64,000 nucleotides of DNA from Bradyrhizobium sp. CB1015 (GTDB lineage Bacteria; Pseudomonadota; Alphaproteobacteria; Rhizobiales; Xanthobacteraceae). The position numbers and the translations under genes are program-made. Positions within the stretch are counted from its first letter, which is position 1. Each line of letters opens with the position of its first letter. Under the pieces are notes generated by a model. That model saw only the letters and a list, made by a program, of their open reading frames with translations. It ran no database searches and was not told the origin of the DNA. This document shows, one piece after another, positions 17,510 to 25,753 of this stretch. The stretch covers positions 1,302,001 to 1,366,000 of the forward strand of contig NZ_CP104174.1 of assembly GCF_025200925.1 (NCBI RefSeq). Reading direction: 5' to 3'.

Positions 17510-18343
17510 ATGCGGCACGCAAACCTGACCATTGTGGAGACCCGCAAAATTATGTCCGAAGCGCACTTCCTTCCGTCGCTGGCTGCTTGTGCCGTTGATA
17601 TCAACAGCCAGATGCACAGGGGAATTGCAACCTACCGCATGCTCACCGGTGTGTCTCCTGCAGATGCCGATATTACCATTGACAGCAATCTCGATCGCCA
17701 TGTCCTGGCGTCTATCCTGGCGGCTGCCACAATGGATGGTGGCTCCCTTACCGAGAAGGCGGGCCTGTCCGGCCTTGAACTGGTGGCCTTGCTGGAGCAG
17801 TACTTTCCCACGCTTGAGATCAAGCTCGCGAAGCAGCTTTCGGCCTTCAAGTGCGAAGAGGACGACGAGATCGCAATGCTGCGCGATCTCTTGCTCAAGC
17901 AACGATCGACGGAAGGGGATATCGGCCACTGGCTGGCTGCGATGATCGCGCGCCGCGCCATTGAGCCGGGCCATCTGTGGGAAGCTCTCGGCTTGCGCAA
18001 TCGCGGCGAACTCTCTCGGCTGCTGAGCCGTCATTTCGCGCCGCTCGCCGCGCGCAATTTCAACAATATGCGCTGGAAGCGCTTCTTCTACCGCATGCTT
18101 TGTGAGAATGAAGGCCTCGTGATGTGCACAACACCCGTGTGCAATCAATGTCACGACTTCAACATCTGCTTCGGTGAAGAAAGCGGTGAGAGCCGGATGG
18201 CCGAGCGCCGGCCCGATTTTCTGTTGCAGGCGGCTCGGCCGGTGGTTGCCGGCCACCGGCCATCTGAAGTGCCACAAGGGGCCGCTATCGCCCAGTCATC
18301 CGAGAAGGCCTCGCCGGATTTGGTAAGCCGCGCGCGACGTTGA
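17510..18343 (+). CDS. nifQ: NifQ, molybdenum donor for FeMo-co synthesis
   Basis: 277 residues. The C-terminal motif CTTPVCNQCHDFNIC (Cx4CxxCx5C) is the NifQ cluster-binding signature; it would carry a Mo-Fe-S cluster that delivers molybdenum to NifEN/NifH. Other family segments are ISQ-like alpha-helical parts, DRHVLASILAAATMDGGSL and NFNNMRWKRFFYRMLCENEG. ATG 17510 has CCAGG directly upstream; ATG 17552 (MSEAHFLPSL) is an alternative. A C-terminal tail of about 50 residues after the motif is low in complexity. It lies 106 bp after nifH and probably shares its promoter. Confidence 0.95.
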   Translation: MRHANLTIVETRKIMSEAHFLPSLAACAVDINSQMHRGIATYRMLTGVSPADADITIDSNLDRHVLASILAAATMDGGSLTEKAGLSGLELVALLEQYFPTLEIKLAKQLSAFKCEEDDEIAMLRDLLLKQRSTEGDIGHWLAAMIARRAIEPGHLWEALGLRNRGELSRLLSRHFAPLAARNFNNMRWKRFFYRMLCENEGLVMCTTPVCNQCHDFNICFGEESGESRMAERRPDFLLQAARPVVAGHRPSEVPQGAAIAQSSEKASPDLVSRARR

Positions 18344-18486
18344 GAGCGCGGCTGATGCCGTTTCCATGCCAGCGAGTGACCATGTGTTCAAGGCCGCGGC
18401 GGCCCCCAAGTGCTCCGCAACAATCTCACATCCTGGCGAGCCGCAATTGCTAACGTTCCAACAGGCAATGCGTCCGCGTCATGACC

Positions 18487-18502
18487 TGTCGCATTTGCGA
18501 CA
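18487..18502. promoter_or_regulatory. NifA upstream activator site of nifV
   Basis: TGTCGCATTTGCGACA: TGT-N10-ACA and a full 16-bp palindrome, 68 bp upstream of the -24 element. Confidence 0.85.
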
Positions 18503-18570
18503 ATCATTTGCTCAAGAAGGTCGAGGGCGGAAGCGGTAGAGTCGTCAATGGGTTGGCCGGGACGGCAGGC

Positions 18571-18586
18571 TGGCATGCTGGTTGCT
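18571..18586 (+). promoter_or_regulatory. nifV: Sigma54 -24/-12 promoter of nifV
   Basis: TGGCATGCTGGTTGCT: one tolerated deviation from TGGCACG-N4-TTGCW. It lies 21 bp before the nifV start, so transcription would start very close to the ATG. Confidence 0.85.
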
Positions 18587-18607
18587 GAAGCGTAGGTAGG
18601 TCAAAGA

Positions 18608-20065
18608 ATGAGGAGCTCTCGCGTGATCGCCGCCAGCACCGCCGCCAAATCGTCTTGGTCCGACCAGGTGCGCGCGAGGCCCACCGTGCTCAACGACACG
18701 ACATTGCGCGACGGCGAGCAGGCACCTGGCGTTGCGTTCACCACAGAGGAAAAGCTGGGGATCGCGCAGGCGCTGGCGCGGGCCGGAGTCACGGAGATCG
18801 AGGCGGGAACGCCGGCGATGGGCAACGAGGAGATCGCCGCCATCCGCGCCATTGTCGAAGCAGATCCTCCGCTGACCACCATAGGCTGGTGCCGGATGCG
18901 GGAATCTGATGTCGACGCGGCGATCGAAGCAAAGGTGTCCATGATCAACATGTCGATCCCGACCTCCGATGTCCAGATCGCGGCCAAGCTAGGTGGTCAT
19001 CGCGACATGGCGCTAGAACGGGTGAAGCGAGTGGTAGGCTATGCCTGTGAGCGCGGACTTGAGATCGCCGTCGGTGGTGAGGACTCCTCCCGCGCCGACA
19101 TTGATTTTCTCATTAGACTGATGGCGACTGCAAAAGCCGCGGGCGCGCGTCGCTTTCGTATTGCAGATACGCTCAGTATGCTCGATCCCGACGCAACCTA
19201 CGCGCTGGTCGGAAATTTGCGTGCGACTACTGATCTCGAACTCGAATTTCACGGTCACGATGATCTAGGACTCGCAACCGCGAACACGCTCTCCGCCATC
19301 AGGGCTGGCGCGAGCCACGCCTCAGTGACCGTCATCGGGCTGGGCGAGCGGGCCGGAAATGCACCGCTCGAGGAAATCGCGGTCGCACTCAAGCAGCTCT
19401 ACGGGCGCGAGACCGGCATCATACTCCCGGAGCTCGAGAACGTCGCCACGGTGGTAGCAGCCGCGGCCGCACGTGCGATTCCTATGAACAAGGCGATCGT
19501 CGGACAGCATGTATTTACGCACGAATCCGGGATTCATGTCGCTGGCCTTTTGAAGGATCAGTGCACCTATCAATCGCTTGATCCCGCTTTGCTTGGCCGC
19601 TGCAACCGCTTTGTGTTCGGCAAGCATTCCGGACTTGCGGCGATCACCGCGTTACTCGATGAACTGCAGCTCGTCGCCAGCGACGATCAAGCCAGGCAGA
19701 TCCTGTCGCAAGTCCGCAAATATGCCATCGAGCACAAGCTGCCGGTCGAGCGCGAAACCGTGGCGGCGATTCTGGCGCGACGTGTGCGGATGCTTGGCAA
19801 CCTACCCCGCGTGAAAAGCCGTGTCCAGCAACGTTTGCGTCGACTCTTCGCAAACCGACGCGCTGCAAGGACAGTGTCCGATGTCGCTGATGGCGCGAGC
19901 GGCGTCCAGCTTTCGCACGTCAGATCCCCTTGCGCGATCTCACCTCCAGATCTTACTTCCCGTTCCGCCATACAAGCTGTGATCTCCTACCCAACGACGC
20001 GCCGTCCCCGGACCGCCAATCGGCATCTTCTCGCGCGGCTGATTTGCAGTCCGACGACCTCCTGA
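18608..20065 (+). CDS. nifV: Homocitrate synthase NifV with C-terminal extension
   Basis: Condenses acetyl-CoA and 2-oxoglutarate to homocitrate, the organic ligand of FeMo-co. Family motifs are [18 protein letters not shown] near residue 28, [20 protein letters not shown] (metal-binding HxH, near residue 215), [11 protein letters not shown] and [16 protein letters not shown]. The conserved enzyme ends near residue 390 ([15 protein letters not shown]); about 90 further residues rich in Arg and Ser follow and look non-homologous, perhaps from loss of the original stop. AGGTAGGT precedes ATG 18608. It has its own NifA site and sigma54 promoter, and lies between nifQ and nifW. Most rhizobia lack nifV and depend on plant homocitrate. 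Confidence 0.93.
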   Translation: MRSSRVIAASTAAKSSWSDQVRARPTVLNDTTLRDGEQAPGVAFTTEEKLGIAQALARAGVTEIEAGTPAMGNEEIAAIRAIVEADPPLTTIGWCRMRESDVDAAIEAKVSMINMSIPTSDVQIAAKLGGHRDMALERVKRVVGYACERGLEIAVGGEDSSRADIDFLIRLMATAKAAGARRFRIADTLSMLDPDATYALVGNLRATTDLELEFHGHDDLGLATANTLSAIRAGASHASVTVIGLGERAGNAPLEEIAVALKQLYGRETGIILPELENVATVVAAAAARAIPMNKAIVGQHVFTHESGIHVAGLLKDQCTYQSLDPALLGRCNRFVFGKHSGLAAITALLDELQLVASDDQARQILSQVRKYAIEHKLPVERETVAAILARRVRMLGNLPRVKSRVQQRLRRLFANRRAARTVSDVADGASGVQLSHVRSPCAISPPDLTSRSAIQAVISYPTTRRPRTANRHLLARLICSPTTS

Positions 20066-20289
20066 CGAGCGTCAACCTAGATCGTGGTTTGGCCATTGAT
20101 CCCGGATCTTCATCGGGACTGGCTTCGTCACCGGCGGACCTGCCGATCTGGGCAGCGAAGTTGAGACCGCCGCTTTCGGGACTCAGGCTGTGGCGATGCG
20201 GACCAGCTGTGCGAGGCAGGACGGCAGAAGTCAACAGGCGCCACCCCATCTCATTGACCGTCCAGAGCTAAGCCGAAGGAGAATTTTCG

Positions 20290-20631
20290 ATGATCAGCTC
20301 ACCCACGCCAGCCGGTATCCTGGATCGGCTCAGCAAGGCCTCGTCGGCAGAGGATTTTTTCTCGCTGCTTGGCGTCGATTACGACCCCAAGATCGTAAAT
20401 GTCGCACGCCTTCACATCTTAAAGCGCATGGGACAATATTTTACCGAAGAGCAATTTACTGGCGCCGAAGAGCCGGAAATCAGAGCGAGGTGCAAGGCGA
20501 TGCTGGAGCAAGCCTATGCAGATTTTGTGGCATCGTCACCGATCGATCAGCGAGTGTTCAAGGTTTTGAAGGATGCCGTCGCGGACCGTAAGAAGGCCGG
20601 GGCCTTTGTCCCGTTGAGCGAGTTGAAGTGA
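20290..20631 (+). CDS. nifW: NifW
   Basis: 113-residue NifW, which protects or stabilises the MoFe protein and helps its maturation. Recognised by LSKASSAEDFFSLLGVDYDP, VNVARLHILKRMGQYF and the C-terminal FVPLSELK. AAGGAG lies upstream of the ATG. It follows nifV by 224 bp without a new sigma54 element, so it is probably expressed from the nifV promoter. Confidence 0.94.
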   Translation: MISSPTPAGILDRLSKASSAEDFFSLLGVDYDPKIVNVARLHILKRMGQYFTEEQFTGAEEPEIRARCKAMLEQAYADFVASSPIDQRVFKVLKDAVADRKKAGAFVPLSELK

Positions 20632-20849
20632 TTTAGCGTTTCACTGTAAAGCGAATTACGACCGGCCGGCGCCGAGGCAATCCGATATTGGGGCCATCTC
20701 TTTGTGCTCAAGTATCTGCAGCCATCACCGGAGCGGCGGCTGTCGTATTCCCGACCCATGTCTGGACTGGTCGTGTCGACGGTATCAGGGGTTGTTTGAA
20801 TTGTGTCGCAGGCCATTACTTCCGACTGGCTTTCAATGGTCTTTGCAAC

Positions 20850-20865
20850 TGGTACGACACTTGCT
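20850..20865 (+). promoter_or_regulatory. Sigma54 -24/-12 promoter of the fix genes
   Basis: TGGTACGACACTTGCT: one mismatch (C to T) to TGGCACG-N4-TTGCW, GG and GC intact. A near NifA site, TGTCGTATTCCCGACC (last base of ACA changed), lies at 20742-20757. Confidence 0.7.
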
Positions 20866-21090
20866 GTTGTCCTGCCAGCGGTGCCGACAGATGGCAGTCG
20901 ACCGCGATGAGTTTGAAGGAGGACCTATGATGCTGTTTTTACTACCTGCTGAGACCTGCGCTACCATTTCGAGGCGCATAATCGCGTTAGCTCCCCTCGA
21001 AACCGGTTTTGACGCGATCAAAGCTCCGTAACGTCGGTGAGATGCTGGTCAATGGATAAGTCTTCGCTTCGCGTTACTCCTGCACTCCGT

Positions 21091-21540
21091 ATGCACAACA
21101 TCATCTGCATCAAATCGGTCGCCGATCCCGCTCAGATTTGTGCCCATCTCATGGCGGATGGGAACGGTGCCACGAAGAGCGCCAGGTTCGGCCCATACGG
21201 AGTGCTTTCGTTTGATGGCCGGGATGGATTGCGTGACAGAAGTGTTGCCAGGATCGCCCTCGTTTGCACCGCCAATGTGGAGTCGTTGGGCCGAACTGGG
21301 TCGCAGGTACTGCGCAGCGTACGAACTCGCCCACTCAGGCGCCGAAGCGATCGGTTAGAATCACCACAGCGCCCTGGCGAGCCGCGGTGGCGCTCGTCGA
21401 ACCCGACGGGTAACGGTCGAGTTTGGAAGACCTCTGCAAATCCAGTCGGACGGGTGCGTCTATTGCGACGACCTGTGTTGTTGTGTGGCCGGTCCGAACA
21501 CGCAGGCGGGGCAGAGCAGCCAGCCACTTGCTAACCGAAA
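21091..21540 (+). pseudogene. fixA remnant
   Basis: Opens MHNIICIKSVADPAQI, the hallmark start of FixA/EtfB-type proteins (usually MH.VVCIKQVPDSAQI). Further diverged matches follow: a GPYGVLSFDGRDGLRD stretch where FixA has NPYDLFALEEALRLRD, then in another frame a segment like the GPPM...ALRKAL region. Only about 150 of the usual 280 codons can be placed and frames change. It lies directly upstream of fixB behind a sigma54 promoter. The flavoprotein beta subunit is therefore missing here and must come from elsewhere if FixBCX is to work. Confidence 0.55.
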
Positions 21541-21615
21541 GTGATCTTCAGTTGACGAAGCGAAAAAGCAACCCGTGGCGCCGGCGCCCCTATCGTTGAG
21601 GAGGAATTTGAAACT

Positions 21616-22725
21616 ATGAGCAACGTCAGCAGAACGGCCATGCCAGCGGCTGCCGGCCGCGCAGCAGCCAAAAAAGAGCTGCCGGAGCGCTTTAAGTCGT
21701 ACAAGCACGTCTGGGTCTTCGTCGAGCTTGAGCGTGGTCAGGTGCATCCCGTTTCCTGGGAGCTTATGGGTGCAGGGCGCGGCCTTGCCGACAGGCTAAA
21801 AGTGAATCTTGCCGCTGTGGTTATCGGTCCGGAGGGGCAGCACACACGTAACGCCGCGCTTGAAGCCTTTTGCTATGGCGCCGATCTGGCCTATCTCGTG
21901 AGCGACAATGTTTTGTCGGATTACCGTAACGAATCCTATACCAAGGCGCTAACCGAACTCGTCAACACGTACAAGCCCGAGATCCTGCTGTTGGGTGCGA
22001 CGACGCTCGGTCGCGATCTCGCAGGTTCTGTGGCCACGACCCTGTCGACGGGGCTCACTGCCGACTGCACCGCGCTGGACGTGGACGCCGATGGTTCGCT
22101 TGCGGCGACGCGTCCGACCTTTGGCGGCTCGCTGCTCTGCACGATCTACACGCTAAATTATCGTCCGCAGATGGCCACCGTCCGCCCGCGGGTCATGCCG
22201 ATGCCTGAGCGTGTCGACCGCGATGCCGCTCGTATCGTCGTTCATCCGCTCGGCCTTTTCGAAGACGATATCGTCACAAAAGTATTGTCATTTCTGCCCG
22301 ACCGCGATGCACAAACGTCCAATCTGGCCTATGCCGATGTCGTGGTTGCGGGCGGCCTAGGGCTAGGATCGCCTGAGAACTTTCGGTTGGTGCGCGAGCT
22401 CGCAAATCTGCTTGGCGCCGAATATGGCTGCTCGCGTCCTCTCGTGCAAAAAGGGTGGGTTACGTCTGACCGGCAGATCGGCCAGACAGGCAAAACCATC
22501 CGGCCGAAGCTCTATATTGCCGCGGGCATTTCCGGTGCGATCCAGCACCGGGTTGGCGTCGAGGGCGCGGATCTGATCGTCGCTATCAATACTGACAAGA
22601 ACGCTCCGATCTTCGACTTCGCCCATCTCGCGATCGTCAGTGATGCCATTCAATTGCTACCTACGCTGACGGCTGCATTCCGCGCGCGGCTTTTGCCAGA
22701 GTCGCGCGCCCGGATCGCGGTCTAG
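21616..22725 (+). CDS. fixB: FixB, electron-transfer flavoprotein alpha subunit
   Basis: 369-residue EtfA-type protein. With FixA, FixC and FixX it bifurcates electrons from NADH to quinone and to ferredoxin/flavodoxin for nitrogenase. Visible are [20 protein letters not shown] at the N-terminus, [17 protein letters not shown] and the C-terminal FAD-binding signature [12 protein letters not shown].....[25 protein letters not shown] lies before ATG 21616. It precedes fixC by 5 bp. Confidence 0.96.
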   Translation: MSNVSRTAMPAAAGRAAAKKELPERFKSYKHVWVFVELERGQVHPVSWELMGAGRGLADRLKVNLAAVVIGPEGQHTRNAALEAFCYGADLAYLVSDNVLSDYRNESYTKALTELVNTYKPEILLLGATTLGRDLAGSVATTLSTGLTADCTALDVDADGSLAATRPTFGGSLLCTIYTLNYRPQMATVRPRVMPMPERVDRDAARIVVHPLGLFEDDIVTKVLSFLPDRDAQTSNLAYADVVVAGGLGLGSPENFRLVRELANLLGAEYGCSRPLVQKGWVTSDRQIGQTGKTIRPKLYIAAGISGAIQHRVGVEGADLIVAINTDKNAPIFDFAHLAIVSDAIQLLPTLTAAFRARLLPESRARIAV

Positions 22726-22736
22726 AGGAGATGAGG

Positions 22737-24044
22737 ATGATTGAAGAGAAATTCGATGCGATCGTGGTCGGAGCCGGTATGGCCGGAAATGCGGCGGCAT
22801 TGACGATGGCCAAACGCGGCATGAAGGTGCTGCAGCTCGAGCGGGGCGAATATCCCGGATCGAAGAATGTGCAGGGCGCCATCCTATATGCCGATATGAT
22901 GGAAAAGCTGATCCCCGAGTTTCGAGAGGAGGCGCCGCTCGAACGCCACCTGATCGAACAGCGGTTCTGGATGATGGACGACCGCTCCCATGTCGGCATG
23001 CACTACCGTTCGGAGGACTTCAACGAGGAGCGGCCGAACCGCTATACGATCATACGCGCTCAGTTTGACAAATGGTTTTCTTCCAAGGTGCGTGAAGCTG
23101 GTGCGATCGTGCTGTGCGAGACCACCGTCACCGAGCTCGTACGGGACGATCGTGAAAGGATCGTCGGTGTTCGTACAGATCGCAGAGACGGCGAAATACA
23201 TGCCGACGTCGTCGTCCTGGCCGAAGGGGTCAATGGCCTGCTCGGCACACGTGCAGGCCTACGCGCGCGCCCGACAGCCGACAACGTTGCGCTCGCGGTT
23301 AAGGAAATGCATTTCCTGCCTCGCGAGACTATCGAGGCGCGCTTCAATCTCAGGGGCGATGAAGGCGTCGTGATCGAGGCGGCCGGCACCATTTCTCGTG
23401 GCATGACCGGGATGGGTTTCATCTACGCCAATAAAGAGTGCATTTCGCTTGGCATCGGTTGTCTTGTCGCCGACTTCCAGCGCACTGGCCAAACGCCGTA
23501 CGGACTGCTCGATCAATTCAAGAGGCATCCCTCTGTGGCGCCCCTGTTAGCAGGGTCCGAAGTCAAGGAATATTCGGCGCATCTCATCCCCGAAGGCGGT
23601 TACAAGTCGATCCCGCAGCTTTTTGGGGAAGGCTGGGTCGTAGTGGGCGATGCAGCCCAACTAAACAATGCCATTCATCGTGAGGGCTCCAATCTCGCGA
23701 TGACCTCCGGCCGTATCGCCGCGGAAGCGATCGGTCTGGTTAAATCACGCGGCGAACCGATGAGTGCAACAAATCTGTCAATTTACAAGAAGATGCTGGA
23801 CGATTCGTTCGTCATCAAAGATCTGAAGAAGTACAAGGATTTGCCGCCCCTAATGCATACTCACTCCCAGAACTTCTTTCTCACCTATCCGCAGCTCATC
23901 TCCAAGGCGATGCAGAACTTTGTGCGCGTCGATGGTACGCCCAAGGCTGAAAAGGAGAAAGCTAGCCTGAAATCCTTTGTCAAGGCGCGGTCATGGTCAG
24001 GTCTGTTTGGGGATGCTTGTCGTCTTGCGCGGGCCTGGCGCTGA
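22737..24044 (+). CDS. fixC: FixC, flavoprotein-quinone oxidoreductase
   Basis: 435-residue FAD enzyme of the ETF-QO family. Dinucleotide-binding [17 protein letters not shown] at the N-terminus, [28 protein letters not shown], and the second FAD motif [20 protein letters not shown]. It takes electrons from FixAB to the membrane quinone pool. ATG 22737 ([10 protein letters not shown]) fits family starts and has GAGATGAGG; ATG 22731 is two codons upstream. Cotranscribed with fixB and fixX. Confidence 0.95.
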   Translation: MIEEKFDAIVVGAGMAGNAAALTMAKRGMKVLQLERGEYPGSKNVQGAILYADMMEKLIPEFREEAPLERHLIEQRFWMMDDRSHVGMHYRSEDFNEERPNRYTIIRAQFDKWFSSKVREAGAIVLCETTVTELVRDDRERIVGVRTDRRDGEIHADVVVLAEGVNGLLGTRAGLRARPTADNVALAVKEMHFLPRETIEARFNLRGDEGVVIEAAGTISRGMTGMGFIYANKECISLGIGCLVADFQRTGQTPYGLLDQFKRHPSVAPLLAGSEVKEYSAHLIPEGGYKSIPQLFGEGWVVVGDAAQLNNAIHREGSNLAMTSGRIAAEAIGLVKSRGEPMSATNLSIYKKMLDDSFVIKDLKKYKDLPPLMHTHSQNFFLTYPQLISKAMQNFVRVDGTPKAEKEKASLKSFVKARSWSGLFGDACRLARAWR

Positions 24045-24082
24045 CCGCAACAGTGTGAAGTCCAACAATGGAAGGCTAAAGC

Positions 24083-24379
24083 ATGAGTTCCGAACCCGCG
24101 GTGCGCGTCGAAGACAAGCTGTATTACAACCGCTATCTTGTCGACGTCGGAAACCCTCACGTCAAGGTCCGTGCGCACACAACGCCATCGCCGCAGCTAC
24201 TTTCACTTTTGAAAGTCTGCCCCGCGCGGTGCTACGAGCTCAACGACGGCGGCCAGGTCGAGGTAGCGGTGGACGGCTGCATCGAGTGCGGTACCTGTCG
24301 CGTTATCGCTGAGCCGACCGGGGACATCCAATGGAGCCATCCGCGCGGCGGGTATGGTGTGCTGTTCAAGTTTGGGTGA
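24083..24379 (+). CDS. fixX: FixX ferredoxin-like protein
   Basis: 98-residue small Fe-S partner of FixC, equivalent to the C-terminal domain of mammalian ETF-QO. Cluster ligands are [10 protein letters not shown] and [10 protein letters not shown]. It follows fixC by 38 bp and ends the fixBCX unit. Confidence 0.95.
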   Translation: MSSEPAVRVEDKLYYNRYLVDVGNPHVKVRAHTTPSPQLLSLLKVCPARCYELNDGGQVEVAVDGCIECGTCRVIAEPTGDIQWSHPRGGYGVLFKFG

Positions 24380-24617
24380 TGGTGAACGAAGGCCGCCGGG
24401 CGACCGAGGCGAGGCGTGGGAACTCATCCTATCCGTGGCGCATTGCGTGTCATATGCGGGACGGCGGGAATTCGACCACGACGCTCTTCATGAGGACGCT
24501 GCGCAACATGACTTGCCGACGTGACCCGTCGTGCAGCTCGTACGAGAGCCGCAAAGGCCTCGTTGTGGTGCCACTGCGTGGCGCCCCAACTGCGTTGATC
24601 GAATGGCAGAGTAGAAA

Positions 24618-25102
24618 TCAGCCTCTCGCCTGAGCGGGGGCGGACCCAGCGGCCTCGATAGCGACCGCCACTGACTGCGTGATCGCAGCAAAACGCACGG
24701 CGGTGTGTATCTCTCTGGAATCAACGCCCGCGGCCCTCAGTGTCTTCTCATGGGCATCAATGCAGACACCGCAACCATTTATGACGGAGACAGCAAGCGA
24801 CCACAGCTCGAAATCTGTCTTGTCCACCCCGTGATTGCCGATCACGTCCATACGTAGCCGTGGCGGCATCGCCTTGTATTCCGGGTCGGAAACAAGGTGA
24901 GCGAAGCGGTAGTAGACGTTGTTCATCGCCTCCACAGTGGCGGCGGCTTTCGCTGCGGCGATCTCTACAGAGGTCATCACGGCGCCAGCAGCAGCCCGTA
25001 TTTTCTCTGCAGCGAAAACGTCTCATCGGTCACCACGGAGATCACGTTAAGCCGGACATCCTTCGCGAAATCGGGAATCCTTATTTGTTCGATCCACGAC
25101 AT
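24618..25102 (-). pseudogene. ahpD, alkylhydroperoxidase, split by a 1-bp frameshift
   Basis: AhpD reduces AhpC in organisms that lack AhpF. From ATG 25102 the frame reads [20 protein letters not shown] and on to KYGLLLA, then leaves frame at about 24981-24986. The other frame continues [20 protein letters not shown] to the CxxC active site [13 protein letters not shown] and a normal end. Adding one G in GGCGCC restores one protein of about 161 residues, so this is either a one-base deletion or an assembly error. It starts 6 bp after ahpC, so the two were an operon. The distal frame, with its own ATG at 24980, keeps the catalytic cysteines. Confidence 0.8.
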
Positions 25103-25108
25103 GCTGGC

Positions 25109-25663
25109 TCAAGCAACTTTCAAGGTTTCGCCGCCGATTTCGCGGTTGCAGGGACAGAGCTCGCCGGTTTGCAGCGCGTCCAGAACGCGGAGCGTGTCCT
25201 TAGGACTGCGCCCCACACTGAGATTGGTCGCATAAACGTGCTGGATCGTATTTTGGGGGTCAACAATGAAGGTGCAACGATAGGCGACCCCTTCGGGTGA
25301 ACGCACGCCAAGGCCATCGACGAGCGTTCCCTTTGTATCGGCAAACTGCCAGATTGGTAGATTGTGCAGGTCGACATGCGAACGCCGCCAAGCAAGCTTG
25401 CAGAACTCGTTGTCAGTCGAACCACCCAGTACAACCGCATCCCGGTCAGCGAATTCCTTGGAAAGGCTGGCAAATTCAGCGATCTCTGTCGGACAGACGA
25501 ATGTAAAGTCCTTGGGGTAAAAGAAGATGATCTTCCATTTTTCCGAAAAGCTCGTTTCGGTCAGCGTCTCAAATGCACTCTGCCCCTCTTCTTCGTGCGC
25601 TTGAAAACCGGGCTTCACGCCTGTGATGTCGAATGGCGGCAACTGACTTCCAATTCCGAGCAT
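25109..25663 (-). CDS. ahpC: AhpC-type peroxiredoxin
   Basis: 184-residue 2-Cys peroxiredoxin that reduces hydrogen peroxide and organic peroxides. Peroxidatic Cys in DFTFVCPTEIAEFASL, Arg/Thr partners in the same loop, and a resolving-Cys region TGELCPCNREIGGETL like that of AhpC proteins paired with AhpD. A sigma54 promoter (25710-25725) lies 47 bp upstream, suggesting expression during nitrogen fixation, when respiration in bacteroids produces peroxides. An IS66 insertion begins 3-4 bp beyond that promoter and cuts off any distal activator site. Confidence 0.93.
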   Translation of the reverse strand: MLGIGSQLPPFDITGVKPGFQAHEEEGQSAFETLTETSFSEKWKIIFFYPKDFTFVCPTEIAEFASLSKEFADRDAVVLGGSTDNEFCKLAWRRSHVDLHNLPIWQFADTKGTLVDGLGVRSPEGVAYRCTFIVDPQNTIQHVYATNLSVGRSPKDTLRVLDALQTGELCPCNREIGGETLKVA

Positions 25664-25709
25664 GCTGTCCTCACAAACTTCGTTTTGTAGATCGTGACCT
25701 CACTGGTGG

Positions 25710-25725
25710 AGCAAACTATATGCCA
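25710..25725 (-). promoter_or_regulatory. ahpC: Sigma54 -24/-12 promoter of ahpC
   Basis: Minus strand TGGCATATAGTTTGCT: GG and GC correctly spaced, TTTGCT perfect. The IS66 target duplication starts at 25729, so the core survives but its upstream context is now mobile DNA. Confidence 0.75.
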
Positions 25726-25728
25726 CCC

Positions 25729-25736
25729 GTTCTTAG
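25729..25736 (+). repeat. 8-bp target-site duplication of IS66 (left)
   Basis: GTTCTTAG immediately before the IS66 left repeat. The same 8 bp occur at 32785-32792 after the right repeat. Eight bp is the normal IS66 duplication length. Confidence 0.93.
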
Positions 25737-25744
25737 GTAAGCCT

Positions 25745-25753
25745 CCGGTGGAG
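25745..25753 (+). repeat. 9-bp target duplication of Tn5-like IS, copy A
   Basis: CCGGTGGAG here and again at 27331-27339. These are bases 9-17 of the IS66 left terminal repeat. Confidence 0.92.
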
